Positions 23,208 to 36,938 of a stretch of 64,000 nt of DNA are shown one piece after another (within the stretch, counting starts at the first letter, position 1; every line of letters starts with the position of its first letter). The notes under the pieces were generated by a model. The model worked only from the letters and a program-made list of their open reading frames with translations, had not been told where the DNA came from and did not search any database. Origin of the DNA: Physcia stellaris (taxonomy: Eukaryota > Ascomycota > Lecanoromycetes > Caliciales > Physciaceae); assembly GCA_018902385.1 (NCBI GenBank), contig JABSSW010000083.1, positions 41,802 through 105,801 on the forward strand, given 5' to 3'. A program made the position numbers and the translations under genes.

Positions 23208-26200
23208 CTAGGCTTTCCTTGTGACGAGATGGAGAAACCAGGTTTTGACCTTCTCAACCAATCGCCATTTAGTAGTATCATTCTGGTGAGTTGTTCCAAC
23301 TGCCCGTTGGCTGCGTTCATTGTCATGGCTGTTGCGTCCGCTACCACGATGCTTTATGGCAGAACCCAGCAGAGCTCGATCAGCACCCTTATCATCATCT
23401 GAGGTGCTCGACCGTATCACTGTAGCTTTCAACTGCGATAATCTTTTCCGTAAGCTTCCTTTGGGTTGCATTTGAGAGCTGTCATCGGAAAAGAAGCTGC
23501 GAGCCTCGAGATTCAGCCCTGGAGAAGGAGGAACTAGCGTCAAAGAGGGAGCTGTCTGGAACATGAAATCGCTGGCCGGCAGATCGAATGACTCAACAAA
23601 ACGTGTGTTCAGTGGTGCTGGACTTGCACGACTGCTATTGTTTTGCCCAGGAGCTTTATTTACTAACGGATTTAGGCGAATCTTCCTTCCAAAGGGCGTG
23701 GTTTGAAAGATGTCGCTAGAAGTGCTGAACCTCTGACCCTGTGGCGAATCATCAGCTTAGCAACTAATGTATTTGTTATCACGACTTTGGGAGGAACACT
23801 TGCCGTACTGTTCTGCTTTTGTACATTACAAAATTCATCAGACTGCCGGGGCTTTGTGATTTTGACGGCATTTGTCGTGGAGGGTGATGATCGGCGCAGC
23901 TTTAGCTTGAAGCGAGGCGCTTTGGTCGGGACGAGTATTTCTGTATCAGATGGATTCGATGTAGGAACGGCGATCTCAAGCTTCTGTTTCCAGTCGGTCC
24001 AAGGATAATTTTCTTCGGAGTTCCACGGGCGAGAGCTCGGTCGTACTGGCGAGGAGCTACTGTACGAGTGTGCTCTAGATGTGACTTTGTAAGGATTCGT
24101 TGGGGTTTGTGTCCCCACCCGATCCAAATGATCTAGGTAGGATGCTGCAAGCTTGCCCAACTCGGTAACTGAATCTGTCTCTTCCTTCAGTTCAGGCCGA
24201 AGCGCTGTAAACGAGAAAGGTAGCAGGGTAGCAGTCTGACCAGGTGGGGGGCAACCGAAAACATAGAGCTTCGAGGTAACGGAGGAAGTTCTTTCATCGT
24301 TCGCACGACCTTGTTCGAAGGTGCGGGAGCTACATCATTGTGATGGACAGCTGTACTAGCATCCGATGGCAACGAACGTAACTGGTCGGGTGACTGTTCG
24401 TGCTTTACAGGGGCTAATTGTTCTTTGAAATGATATACGGCGGGTGTGTGCGCCTCACTAGCTTTGGCCCTCATTTCACGAGTTGTTTGGCTTTCGGCTA
24501 AGTCGTCTTGCGCTTGTCCTTCGTACGTCAAGCCATAACGATTTGGAGCCCCTTTAGATTCCACGTCGAGGCTTAGTTTAGCCTTAGTGGTATCTGCCAT
24601 GCCGTTCAGTTTCGGCGGATCATGACAATAGCCGGATGTACGGCGAGATGAACCGGGTCTGCTGCTGATAGGAATGGATGGTGTGAGATTCTCAGGAGTT
24701 GGCGAGATACTGTGTCTGACAACGCCTGGCTCATTTGGCTGTTCAAGACCCTCATCGATAGAGAGAATACTGCTGAATCGACTTCGATTACTGGGCGATG
24801 AGAGCGATCGCCTTGGGACAGGAGAATGGATCTTGCTGTGATCAGTCTGAGAGGGTAGTCTGAAAAAAACCTGGCTGCCGATTGTGGTAGAACCGTTTTC
24901 GTGATGGGAAAGGCGCTTGACATATGCTCTTTCAGACTCGAAAGAAAATTTGGCAGCGTCGGCTTCAGGTACATAAAGCTCTTGAGCGCGAACAGAACTA
25001 TGAGCAGACAGAAAAATGCCTACATTGGGCCGGAATTGACAACTTTTACGGTTGGAGGATTCTTGTGCCGAATTGTCGGACGAATTGGGAGGGTTACGCT
25101 GCCCAAACGGCACGCCGTTCATCTCTGCGATGGAACGCTCAGAGGCTGCTGTTGGGTCTTCTCTGCCCCGTCTATATGAAGAGAATCTGTGATGTCCAGT
25201 AGTGTCTCCAACAGTACCAGACAGACCTTGTGGCATGGGCTGAGAGCTCTCTACTCTTTCAGAATCAGAAGCAGGCCCCTTTGGGGATAAGCTGACGTGC
25301 ACGATGCCTGTATCTGCATATGTTTGTTCAATATTAGGGTCCAAACCATTCCAAGACATCAGGTTCGGATGTTCGATCATACCTCGCTCGGATGTTTCAG
25401 TAGCGGAGGCGTGGCCAGCCTGTCCTGAATCCCCAAGCCCTCTTATTCGTGATGTCGGCATCCTGGTATCGACAGGTAAAAGTTCGTCTGGTGCCAAATC
25501 ATTCGAACTCTGGTGCAAATCGCGCATGTAGTCTTCGTCAAGTACGTCTGTTGTTCGAAAAATTTCTTCGGCTAGGGGGATATTGTAATTAAGCTCCTGC
25601 TGGAATTGTTCGGAATAGTCGTAGAAAAGAGGCGGCGCAGGGGGTGCCGCTTGTCTCCTTTGTACTGTGCTGTTTGGAGTACCGAGAGACTCTGCGTATA
25701 TGGGTGGTGTGGGTGTCGGAAGACGAGTGTGAGCTCTTGGGACTTCGAACGGTCGCCGTGCAACAGCCTCGAAGTAGTGGGCGTTGTGGTTTCTTGCATT
25801 CGATGGTAATTGATGACTTGCTAACACTAGATCGGATTGATTTGCACCTTGCGGCCAGCGTCTAGGTAGCCCTCCAGCGCTGTATGTAGACAAAGGGGAG
25901 GCAGTCCGGAAGCTCGTGCCACGATTCACTCCAAATGGTGACCTAAAAGGCTTTTAGCCTTCAATAAAAGTTTTAGGGGTTCAGATTCGCCCAAATAGAT
26001 AAGAGACAGTAGTAGTAAAAATGCGCTGGTTAGCTAGCAGCAGAATGTTCCCAGATATCCTGATGACTCGTAGACTGGATATGCTTACCTCGACCCTGAT
26101 CGGTACAACTCTGTAAGTGACGGAGAAGATGGTCGGTACCCAGGGCGCTTTAATCTAGTTGGGTATACCAACGGTGACCGAGGTCTCATTCCTCGAAGAT

Positions 26201-26852
26201 CTCCCGGGCTTCTTAGGTGTCCATTGATGTGAGTGGGGCGTCGTGGAATGTTGTAACTGGTGGAAGAGCTTTGCATCATTGCATACGACCTGACATCTCC
26301 AAGCTCAGAGCCTCTGGACGGCCCTCGATGGTGGGTCGCGGCAGAGGTCTGGCTTCTGTTACGGTATACGAAGGTAGACGGCGAGCCGCCATTCGTGCGC
26401 CCCAGGCTGTGGTAAGTTGACAAATCGTGGGGCATGCCATGCTCGTCGGGGGTCCCGTGAGCTTCATCACGGTAGCGGTGAGTTCTTTTGCTTGCCGACG
26501 GTGGAACAGAGCTTGACAACCTGGGCGGCGAAAGTCGTTGACTAGAAGGAATTTTTCGGTTTGACCTGAGTGCAAGTTCCGCAACGTCACCGGTTTCGGT
26601 TCGGTTCTTGAGCATGCTCTGTACAGAGGAAGGTGTGGGTAGAGCGGCAATTCGAGCCACACCACTTGGCGTCCTGAGTTGGGCCGCTCGTTTTCCAGTA
26701 TCGGAAGTGTCACTGTCTGGTGGTGTCTCGATTGCAGGGCCATTTCGGCCAATGTGGCCAGCAGACAGCTCAGACAGAGGCATAGTCTTACTGCAATGCT
26801 TCTTGGATATCCAGCTGAATTGGTGCCGATGTGGTTGACATGGAAGTGGCAC
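23208..26852 (-). CDS. Ser/Pro-rich fungal protein, function unknown
   Basis: I do not recognise a domain. Minus-strand coding is supported from about 26,852: exon to 26,089, a 146-nt intron (25,943-26,088) joining ...LYRSGSR to SPFGVNRGTSFR, then a long exon. The next join near 24,250 is uncertain: either a 56-nt intron with a weak GTCAGA donor, or a one-base frame break in a run of six C. A further intron of about 47 nt (near 23,740-23,790) leads to a better-defined C-terminal part with FQTTPFGRKIRLNPL, RFVESFDLPASDF and a basic end KVKTWFLHL. The body is disordered, with many SP/TP sites suggesting kinase targets. The start may be ATG at 26,852 or 26,782, or lie further upstream (to 27,126) via a phase-compatible intron with a GTAAGA donor. 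Confidence 0.65.
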
Positions 26853-28028
26853 GGCCGACCAACACGGGGTGGGATAGGACTGGGCCCTGACGGAAAAAGG
26901 AAGGCACGAGGGGAGATGGGTAATGGGAGCTCGAGGAGGAAATGGAATAGGAGGAATTAAAGGATGCGAGGAAGTCGGATGGAAAGCTTGGCGATGACAA
27001 AGTGACGGTCATGGAATTAGACGAATTAGAAGGAGAGGACGTCACCCTCGCTGGCAAATTCTTGCCAGATGCAAACATCCTCGCTACGAAAGACGATGTC
27101 GATGTCAGAATACTTGGACGCTCCATTCCCTCTTCTTCTTCTTCTTCGTCTCCTTCTTCTCTTCCATCACATGTTTCAGTCGATGGAATTTCCGAGCAAC
27201 GGGGGACGCTGAACCTTTACAATTCAAGAGATAAGGAGACGACCCACACCCTCACCACAGGACGGTCCAAGTCATCCAAGGGACTTGACATTCATGCTGG
27301 GTCCTTCATCGGAACCGTGACGGTTCAACCTCTGTAGTTCCCTTTTACGCCGCGACCGGACAGCGGTTCTCGCTTGGACGTTGTCTCATTGACAGTGTTT
27401 GTCATAAAGCGAATGGCTTCTGACATGGCAAGCCAGATCGCTTAATATAGCTCACAGAATACGGCACGATTGATCGTCGTGAAAAGGGTATCGAGAGGTC
27501 CTGATCTGCGAAGTCTGTCCTTGGATATGCGTTGGCGTGCGAAAGTACCGGCGAGGCGGTGCCGCAACACTACCATGGCCTACACTGTACCGAAACAATA
27601 TGCGCGCAGGAAGGATGATGCAGTGAAGAACTGAGCATCTCGGATACCCCATCATCGCAAAAGTAGCGCAGCTCCTTTACGCTTAGTGCGCTATTCATAT
27701 CCGTGCTGGGCAGGGAGGCTACTCGAGATGAGACAATTCGGGATTGGGGACTCACATAGTCGGGAATACCTCGACAAGAGGCTTCGAGACATCCTCCACT
27801 TTCGACCCCGGTTGTCTTTAGATTGCCGCTGCAGCTTTATAGCAATCTTCTCAGAATACATGTATCTACATGTTCTGCCCTTTCCACGGTCAGGACCCGC
27901 AGCCTCATTCGGACACCTTCCGGTGCTTAATTCTTCCCACTCCCTTCAATACACGTCACATAGAGCCAAGCGATACCTTACAAAGCATGAGTAGTGACAT
28001 CGGCGTGACGGTAACGACAATGATTTTA
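26853..28028. promoter_or_regulatory. Upstream region of the unknown gene and downstream of SGS1
   Basis: About 1.2 kb separates the upstream end of the unknown minus-strand gene from the SGS1 stop codon. The part near 26,850-27,130 is open on the minus strand (Ser-rich) and may be a first exon or 5' UTR. There is a TTC/TCT-rich stretch at about 27,126-27,170 on the plus strand. No other gene is supported. Confidence 0.5.
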
Positions 28029-31000
28029 TTAGATCGGCATTGCAGCGATGCCCCCTCCATTGCCTGCTCTAGATGATCCATGTCTGAAAGAGGTACTGTT
28101 GGATCTACTACCTGCAGACTTTGGACCACTCTTGGATGGCACTCTGGGCTTGCTGAAATTAGCTGAGGCTTTACGACCACCTCTTCTAGACCCGCCGCGA
28201 CCACCACGATGGCTACCGCGACCGGTATTGCGGCTTTGGGGTGGTGCGCGGGTTTGAGGCGCCATTGGGAGCGATTGGATCTGCGAAACTGAGAGTACTG
28301 GTAAGTCGCGATGCACTCCATTGCAACGAAGGGAAGCTCTACACTTAGCGTTGAATGCTTCAACTTCAGGAGGTGCTTGGAAGTAGGCGCTTTGCTCTTC
28401 GTGGGGGTCATCGTTCGCAAGCTCATCCAAATCCGCGTCGTCGTCATGCTCTTCGTCACTGCTGATGTCGATTACATTTTGGTGGTTTGGGTCCAGGGGA
28501 CGGTCCTCTTGTTGCCTCGTCATATCTTCATAACGTCGATGTGACTGGCGCACAAGTTTCAGGAATCGCTTGCCGTACAGTTGCGCCTTATCGGGATCTA
28601 TGCCTGGTATCTCAAGCAGCTCACGGTCGTCTGCTATTTGTTAGCACCGGGGGATTCAATGTCAATGCTTCGCTTACCTTGCGGGAAACTAATTGCCATT
28701 TCACGAAGCACAGTATCCGTGAATGGATGAGCTCGCAGATTCTTCTCGAGTAGAAGCTAATAGATGTCAATACCGTGATTATTGAATCACGGACACGCTG
28801 GGGTGGATGGAGATCCCACCTTTCTACACTCATCGGCAGCAAGTACCATGAATTCCTCTAAAACATACCGGTGGATTGAGTCGAGTCGTTCGATTTTGTC
28901 ATCGATGGTAATAGGTGGCCCCAGCCTCTTCTTCTGTCGCACGCGAGGGTTTCGTGACTCGCTTGTGGGCTGGCCATAGTCTTCGAATTCGGCCTCTGAC
29001 TCATAGTATGAAATGTCATCGTCGCTTACCACCAAATCTTCAAATTGATTAGGTACTGTCGATTTCTGGATATTGCGTCGCTTCGTTGCCGCATGCACAG
29101 GGGAGGATACGTTTGTCGACTGCGGATACTTGTTCTGTGATGTGGAATTGCCATTGTTCCGAGGCTTGGGTTTCTTGCTGCAGTGGTTGTTTTTCGCATT
29201 CGGCGAGACTCGAACTTGGATCTGGATTTCTCTATTGCCCGTTATAAAATCGCCGTGATTATGTCCGAGCTTCTCAACAGTCAGCTGTTGCGCTCAAGAA
29301 GGTGTTAGAGGCGGCATGCCGAATCCGAACCCGAACTTACATGTACATACTGAGTAGGAAATCCAGCTTTGTTTATTACGTGCTGTTCTGTCAGAGCTTC
29401 TTCGCTTAACAGCCGATGGAACAATCGTTCTACGTCTCCTCGTTCAAGGAGAGACCCCGCGCCATATTGCTCGAGAGTGTTGTGTCGCCGTTCCGTAATC
29501 TTTTTGCTCTTCCCACCCCGAAGAACATCAACACAATGTAGAATAGTCACCTTCTGGTCTTCAATCTGCGCTACTAGCTGTAGCGCAGACTTGGCATAGG
29601 CCGTGAAATCTTCACTCTTGAATGTACTCTTTGAATTGCAATTGTCACATGAAGCATTGCAATCTTCTGGTCGAAAATCCTCACTGAAGTATTCCAAAAC
29701 CTGGGCTCTTCGGCAGTCGCTTCTGTTTTCGCAAAATTGGACGACAGCGCGGAGCATCTCACGCTGGCGCTCCTTCTGCTCACGACTTCCTTCTCCGTCG
29801 TCAATCATGCGCTTCAGAGCGCTCGTATCCTGGTATCCATAGTAAAGGAAGCAACCAGAACGTTTCCCATCACGTCCTGCACGCCCAGTCTCTTGATAGT
29901 AACCCTCGAGGCTTTTTGGTATTGTGTGATGGATCACGAAACGTACGTCTGGTTTGTCAATGCCCATTCCAAAAGCTATCGTAGCCACAATCACATGATA
30001 TTCTCCAGCTTGCCACTGCTTTTGTACATTGTTCTTGACTTGCGGATCCATTCCTGCGTGATAATGATGAGCCTTAATTTCGTGATCGTTTCGGAGTTGT
30101 TCCGCAATTTTTTCGCAGGTTTGCCTCGAAAGGCAGTAAATAATGCCAGACTGGTTTCGATATGAGGACTTAATAGTTGTGGCAATATCCAGAAGTACAT
30201 CCTTAGACTTTCCTTTGCTGCGTATCTCATAAGTTAGATTTGGACGATTGAAGCTTTGTGTGAGCACCTCGCAGCCCTCAATCTTGAGATTATGGATGAC
30301 ATCTAGCTTGACGGTCTTAGTGGCGGTAGCGGTCAGTGCCATCACAGGAACACCGGGGAAATGCTGGCGGACCTCCCCGAGTAGCTTGTAATCTGGCCGG
30401 AAGTCATGACCCCACTGACTAACGCAGTGTGCTTCATCGATGACGATTCGCGCAAGCTTCTTACGCCTGTATAGGTCACGGAAGGCTTCGACTATTCTTA
30501 AGCTCTTCGAGATCATCTCAGGTGTGATATAAAGGAGCTGAATGTATTTCTCAACCTGTGGCTCCTTGAGGCTGTCCATGACAAGGCGACGGTGCTCTTG
30601 CGTAACCTCACTGTTGACGAAAAGAGCCTGTATCTTCAATTGCTGCAGATGGTTCACCTGATCTTGCATTAGGCTCAATAGTGGAGAGATTACCACAGTC
30701 ACTCCTCGAGTTTGGCCCGAACTTATAATGGAGGGCAATTGATAGCACAGAGACTTCCCTCCTCCAGTCGGCATGAGCACAAAAGTGTCCTTCCCACTCA
30801 GTGTAGCGTTGATCGCCTCCAGCTGGTTCGGTCGAAAACCAGTCAAATGAAATCGAGCTCTCATCGCTGTTTTGACGTCCTTAGACCATTTATATTGCAA
30901 CTGTACAGGTTTCGGAAGACCTGGCGCCGGCAAAATGGGAGACTTTTGGCTGTCCGCTTTAATTATATTACCGGACGTTTCCGCAAAGACATTTCGCAGG

Positions 31001-33361
31001 CCTTTTCCCATACCGAATGACTTTTTCGCATCTTGGTTTTCCAATTTGTCGGCAACCTCGAGCATATCCTCATCGTCATCATCCTGACCGTAATAATCAT
31101 CATCACCATCTGACATGAGTCGAGTGGGACTGCCCATAATTGTGGTGAATGGTTCTTCATCCTCTTCGCTACCGAAGTTGGAGTAAATTTTCGCCAGAGA
31201 GTTAGGCGTCGGCTTATAACCTCCGGCACCGATGACAGGTCGAGAGATCGATCCCGAACCCGCCTTTCTCTTTGATGGGGAGAAGTAAGCATTCACATCT
31301 TTAGGGCCTGGCGACGAAATATAGGTCCTGATAGGAGTCCTTTCAACTGTACTAAATCTGTCGTGAACTAGTCCTCGAGGTGTGGAAGGAGTAAAATCAG
31401 GAACTTGCGTCTGTTGAATGTATTCTGTGGTTGCAGGACCGCTTGATGCAGGATTCCTTGCCTGTGGTATTTCGCGTGTGAGGTTTTGCTGATGCATCTG
31501 GGTTGATTGAACAAGCGTCGTCGAAGATTCAGAAATCGGAATACTCACACCTGCAGATGATACTTTTTCGCAATTAGACCAAGGGCGAATCTCATTCACA
31601 GGCATTGCGGATTGAACTAAGAGAATACAAATCTCTCTCTCGACATGGAAGAGCTGCTCCTTGATTTTTTGTTGGTTTGCGAGGTCTTGACCATAATCAT
31701 TTAAAATCTGGCCTTCTCTGAGCACATTGAGCAGACGGCTTCTGACCTCATCTTGCTGCCGATTTAGCCTGAAGTGGTTTTCTCGAAGCCGAAGTAATTT
31801 CTTCGTAGCTTCTATCCTGGAATTTATAAGTGCGGTATGCTGCTGCACATTAGAAACGTTAGTTGAGCCCTGCATGAGGAGGTCGTAGGCTGCTTCTGCC
31901 GAAGCATTCCTGGCATGTTCCAACTTATCACTATATTCGCGAATTCGGTAGGGCTGGAGTTCCAGAAAAGCATGCATCGAGATCTGGTCTTGGCTGTTCA
32001 TGTTCGTCATTGGTATATTCAAGGGTTCAGCAACAGGCTGAGTTTCTTGCATATGCCGTTGTTGCTGTCTTGAGGATACTTTGGTCGGTGAGTCCCTTTG
32101 AGGGGGAAACACCGCGGGTGGTTGTCGCACAGAATTGCAGTTGAGGCTGCGGACCCAATTGTACGGCTGGTGGTATGTCAAATAGCGGCTGACTTTTTAT
32201 GAAGGACTGATCCGAACCATGTTGAGGTTCAGTAGCCGGTACTGGTTGGATGGGATGGATTTCTGCCGGGTCCGCTGTCGCACAGGCGGCGTATGGCGCT
32301 TTGTCAGGTCTCACCTTCAAATCGGCATAATCCGTCTCATCGTCAATTTCGTCCTCGGAGTCTGCGATAGCCCTTCCCAGCCTCTTCCCGAGGGTTTCAT
32401 GACTCACCATAGGGTCATGGGGCACGCCGTACTCCTCGAAGGCTCCCTCTGATTGTGCCTCCTCTTTGACGGGTGAGATTGACTGTCTGCACTTTGGAGT
32501 GGACTGCGAACTCTTTAAGCGTTGAGGGCCACTTGCTGGCATCATTGTTTTTGGTAGCACGTCTTCGTCGAGATAAGAGTCTATTGCCACAAAACTATCT
32601 TGGGATACTCGAGGATGGAGCTCTAAGCTAAGATCATCGCTCTTCCTCTTCTTTCCTCTCTTGGGCAATGGCTCCTTTCTCGTGGCGCTATCCTCCCTCC
32701 AAAGGGCTCGAGGTTCGCCAAAAACCTCAACAGTACTTGAAGACGATGTGTGATTATCAACTTCAAGGGCTTCTTCAAAAGCACTTGTTGGGGTTTTGAA
32801 GGTGCGTTTCATATTTGTTGATGCAGCTGGAATCTGCAATTGGGGCCTCGCAATAGTTCCCTTTTTCAGAGTCCTAGAATCAGCTACAAGAGGTTAGTCG
32901 CAGGAACGAGGGCCTCTCGTGATATAGCTTTCATACGCACTTGTATTATACCGAGCGTTATACTGGTCTGTAAGGGACATGCTCGGGGCGCGATCCGGGT
33001 ATGTCCTCGGCGTTTGTAGCTGACCCGGCAGCGCTTGGCTAAGCAGCTTCGACTTCGTTGAGGATCTCGGTACAGCTTGAAGCCGCGCCATGATATCAAT
33101 GCTATCAGCCTCTAAGGATCCGTCGTAATCTGGAGCGTGTGCAAGAGGCAATGGTGGAGCTTCGTCATCATACGTTGTAGGCTCGTGAGGGTTTGGCCAG
33201 CCAATGGTTCTATACAGATTGCTATGCAAAGGATTACCCGACCCGCTGCTGGATGACTGTGGAATTATAGGATCAGAGGGAGCAGGGCCAGGTGTTGGTG
33301 GAGCAAAGGTGTTTGAGCTAATTAGCCATGTCAAATGCTCTCGAAGATTGTTCTTCGTCAT
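28029..33361 (-). CDS. SGS1: RecQ helicase, Sgs1/BLM type
   Basis: This 3'-5' DNA helicase would act with Top3-Rmi1 in dissolving recombination intermediates in the nucleus. Exons on the minus strand: 33,361-32,941; 32,883-32,111; 32,064-29,341; 29,284-28,820; 28,756-28,678; 28,630-28,029 (about 1,687 aa). The 46-nt intron at 32,065-32,110 is provisional; the others fit phase and family. The N-terminus MTKNNLREHLTWL is typical of fungal orthologues and is followed by an acidic disordered region. The core has Walker A PTGGGKSLCYQ (about residues 830-840), DEAH in VIDEAHCVSQWGHD (about 941-944), and the GRAGRDG motif. The RQC zinc site (CENRSDC...CNASCDNC), a winged-helix region and an HRDC domain (HRYVLEEF ... 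LLEIPGID) follow. The tail is Gly/Arg-rich. Confidence 0.93.
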
Positions 33362-34014
33362 AGGACTAGGGAAGCAGCCGCTTCAAGGGAAGCAGCCATT
33401 AGGTTCGTGGAGTTTCCAACAGTGTCACCTGCTGACATTATCGACGCATGGGAACTTTGGGAAGTGATGGTGTACTTACCACGATGATGTTGGGATTGTG
33501 CCGATTACATGTAACACAGGATTGGAACGCGACGACCGCGTCTATTTTAGCGCCATTCGCACCCACGTGACCAACCCCTACTCGAGTATCCTCGTTAGGT
33601 CTCGGCACGATCAAGACGCCAAAAATGAACAAGCTCCAGGATCTTGACGTTCCGGGATAGGAGTATCCGCACTCTGTATCTGCACACGCCAAAAATACAC
33701 GCAGAGTCGAAATCGCCCTTACACGAGATATCCCATAGTCTGGTAGTAAGTGCCGATTTTATTGATGCACCGACAGATCTGCGGTTACCTTACTTGAGAC
33801 AAAACTAAATGATGATATCGTTTTCATGTCGTGATGATAAGTTTTGTGCCAGAGACGGAGTCGCGTTTTGTCATGATGAATGTATTAGTGACGATGCATC
33901 AGAGACAAGATAGCACCGCACCAGACCGTGGGATACATGGCAAACCCACGTGCCTGTCGTGGAGGAGGTGCTCTCGCTGGTAGAACCTAGGCTGATTTCC
34001 TAACCTCCACAGTA
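33362..34014. promoter_or_regulatory. Divergent promoter region, SGS1 / Kelch gene
   Basis: These 653 bp lie between the start codons of SGS1 (-) and the Kelch gene (+). No gene or clear known binding site is visible. Confidence 0.55.
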
Positions 34015-36938
34015 ATGGCAAAGAAGGATAAAAAGTCAAAGTCTGCTGAGCAGAAAGCTCGAGTCGCGGCGAAACAGACCAGAAAGGCCACACAGAAAGA
34101 AAAGAAGGCCAAAGCAAAAGGCGGTGGAGACAGCGACGCTGAGGATATTGACCTGCAAGCCGTACTTGAAGAATATTCTAGACAGGTATGCGTGCTTTAC
34201 ATTGAGTATGAATCACCTGCATCACAATCTGGCGATATCAGATTGATCAACCATAATCGTCGGTGTATCTTCAATGCCAACATACTAGAAAAATTATGGT
34301 CCCATGATCGGGTAATTGGTCACGTACCTGACTTGCCATACGACCTTACAAGGCTTCCTTAGGTCTTGGGGTTCAGGAACAATCTCCAGGATGTACTCCA
34401 GTACAATTTTATGCCGTAGGCTTTAATCCATCGTGACGACAAATTGCGAAGAATCTGACACTTTCCATCGAAATTAAATGACTCATTTTAAAGAACGGAG
34501 CTGAGATTTCTAAATGATGCTAACATCAGGCGACAGCAAGCACAATTCTTGAAGGTTTCCGAGTCTCCATGTGAACCGCCTTCTCCTCGCTCATCCTCGA
34601 CCTTCATTAGCTCACCCTCTACTAGTAGAGAACTGTTTTTGTTTGGAGGCGAGCATTACAATGGAGCGGCCGCCACTTTCTTCAATGATCTGTTTATTTA
34701 CATGATTGACAAGGATGAATGGCGGCGAGTGACAAGTCCTAACAGCCCGCTCCCTCGAAGTGGGCACGCTTGGTGCAGAAGTGGGAATGGCAGTAGTATC
34801 TATTTGTTCGGCGGCGAATTTTCATCCCCGAAGCAGTAGGTCTTCCCGGAGTGGTCTGTCGCCTTTGACTCTCGTCACTCTCAGTTCAAGCCACAGGACA
34901 TATCGCCGGCGGCGCCAGTCCGACAGACACGTCTTAAAAGTCAAGTTGCTCTCCCAAGACTAAAGCTGACTCGCAATGCTCCACCAGAGGCACATTCTAC
35001 CATTACAACGACTTTTGGAAGCTCGAGCCTTCTACAAGAGAGTGGACGAGACTAGAGAGTAAAGGAAAGGGGCCACCAGCGAGAAGTGGCCATCGAATGA
35101 CATATTTCAAGGTAGGTCAGCTAAGCATGTGTAGAACAGCTTTGTAATGAATTGTTACATTTAGAACTATATCATCTTGTTCGGGGGGTTCCAAGACACG
35201 TCGCAAACCCGATATTTGCAGGACCTCTGGGTCTATGACTGCCAGGCCTTTACATGGCATAGTATTAATTTACCTCCGGCGAGTCAAAAGCCTGATGCAC
35301 GTTCGTCTTTCTCATTCCTTCCCCACGAGGCGGGAGCCGTCATAATAGGGGGCTATTCGAGGGTGAAGTCCACAGTAGCAGCAGGGAAACAAAGCAAAGG
35401 AGGATACCAAGGCACTCGCTCAGTAATGAAGCCTATAGTCCGTACGTATCCAAGAACGAGATCGCAATGTGTGCAAGGAATTTTCACATGGACGACATAA
35501 TCCTGGACTGTCAACCCTGCTGGCTCTCATGTTTCCGGTGCTGACCCCCAACTGCTTATAGATCAGGACACCTGGTTCCTTCGTATCACACAGCCGGCGT
35601 TCGATGCTGTAGCGAATGCTCCACCCAGTGTTCGTTGGGAAAGGCGGAAAGCCCCCATGAATCGCCCGAATCCTCCTCGTGCTGGGGTCAACATGGCCTA
35701 TCGTGAGTTCCTGCCCGAGTTTTATCTATTATCCCACAATGCTTGGAAACGCATCAGAAATATTCGTCTCCTGGGGAGCTTTCTGCCAGTCAATCGGTTA
35801 CCCCTTAGAGCTGACATCACGACTATGTACAGACAAAGGACGCGGCATCCTCTTCGGTGGGGTTCATGACGTTGAGGAAAGCGAAGAAGGTATCGACAGC
35901 GAGTTCTTCGATGCTCTCTTTGCGTGGAGCATAGAAAGAAACCGGTACTTCCAACTGAGCTTGAAAAGGGCTAGAATCGCGCCGAAAAAGCACGCCGATC
36001 AAAGAGTACCCGCAAGAAAAGATCGTAGCAAAGCTGACGAGGCAGACCTTCTACGCAATCTGGCTACTTTAGAGACAAAGGATTCGACTGGGAATGCTGC
36101 GACTACAAATGCGCTTGTAGACATTGACATGCCAGACATTCCCGTCAAGCACGTCAAGCCTGTTATGGATGTCATGCCACATCCCAGGTTCAACGCCCAC
36201 CTCGCTGTCCATGACGACGTTCTATACATTTTGGGAGGCATTTACGAGCAAGGAGACGCTGAATATACGTTTGACGAAATGTAAGTCTAATTCTAGTATC
36301 GCGCTCTTCTTGCCATCATGTCGCAAGGTTTTGTGACCTTAACCCATCTATAAGGTTCTACAATATCTTGAGTTCTGCAAATACTTAATCTCGTGTCTCA
36401 GGTGGGCAGTCGATCTTGGCAGACTTGATGGTGTGCAGGAGATTTATCGACGCGAGCTTGAGAATTGGCAGGGCAGTGACGACGAAGGAGGCGACTACTC
36501 AGAAACGGAAGGTGAGGATTCGGATGACGACGATGAAGACGAAGGGGGTGTTCAGCTCGATACTTCTTTGAATCTTATGGAAAGCACGAGGCAAAACACG
36601 CCAGAAGCTCCCCGCAAGTCGATCAAGACTTAAATGAAGCTGTAATGGTCGATACTAGGCCACAGCCTCGCCCATTCGAGACTTTGCGAGACTTCTTCAG
36701 TCGGACGTCAACCGCGTGGCAGGACATCGTACTTGAGAGATTGCGTAAAGATCTTGCGATGGACAGATCGGTTAAAGAACTTAGGAAGACTGCATTTGAC
36801 ATGTCAGAAATCAAATGGTGGGATAGCCGAGAAGAGATAACAGCCCTTGAGGACGAGCAAGAAGAAGCTGGTATCGGAGAAGTGGTCAACATAGCTGATC
36901 GCAATAGTCAGACAGGCGGCGTAGGTCGAAGGCGTTAA
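34015..36938 (+). CDS. KEL3: Kelch-repeat protein of the KLHDC4/Kel3 family
   Basis: This is a cytosolic Kelch beta-propeller protein with a C-terminal DUF4110-type domain; the biochemical role in fungi is poorly known. Eight exons: 34,015-34,185; 34,537-34,835; 34,988-35,111; 35,165-35,441; 35,562-35,702; 35,833-36,280; 36,402-36,617; 36,659-36,938, in one phase for 651 residues. The N-terminus is a Lys/Ala-rich coiled stretch (MAKKDKKSKSAEQKARV). Kelch blades show LFLFGGEHYNGAAATFFND, SGHAWCRSG with IYLFGGEF, SGHRMTYF with IILFGGFQDTS, and GRGILFGGVHDVEESEEG. The C-terminal domain ends with WWDSREEITALEDEQEEAG. Introns are longer than in neighbours (351, 152, 53, 120, 130, 121, 41 nt); the last has a weak GTCGAT donor. 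Confidence 0.9.
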
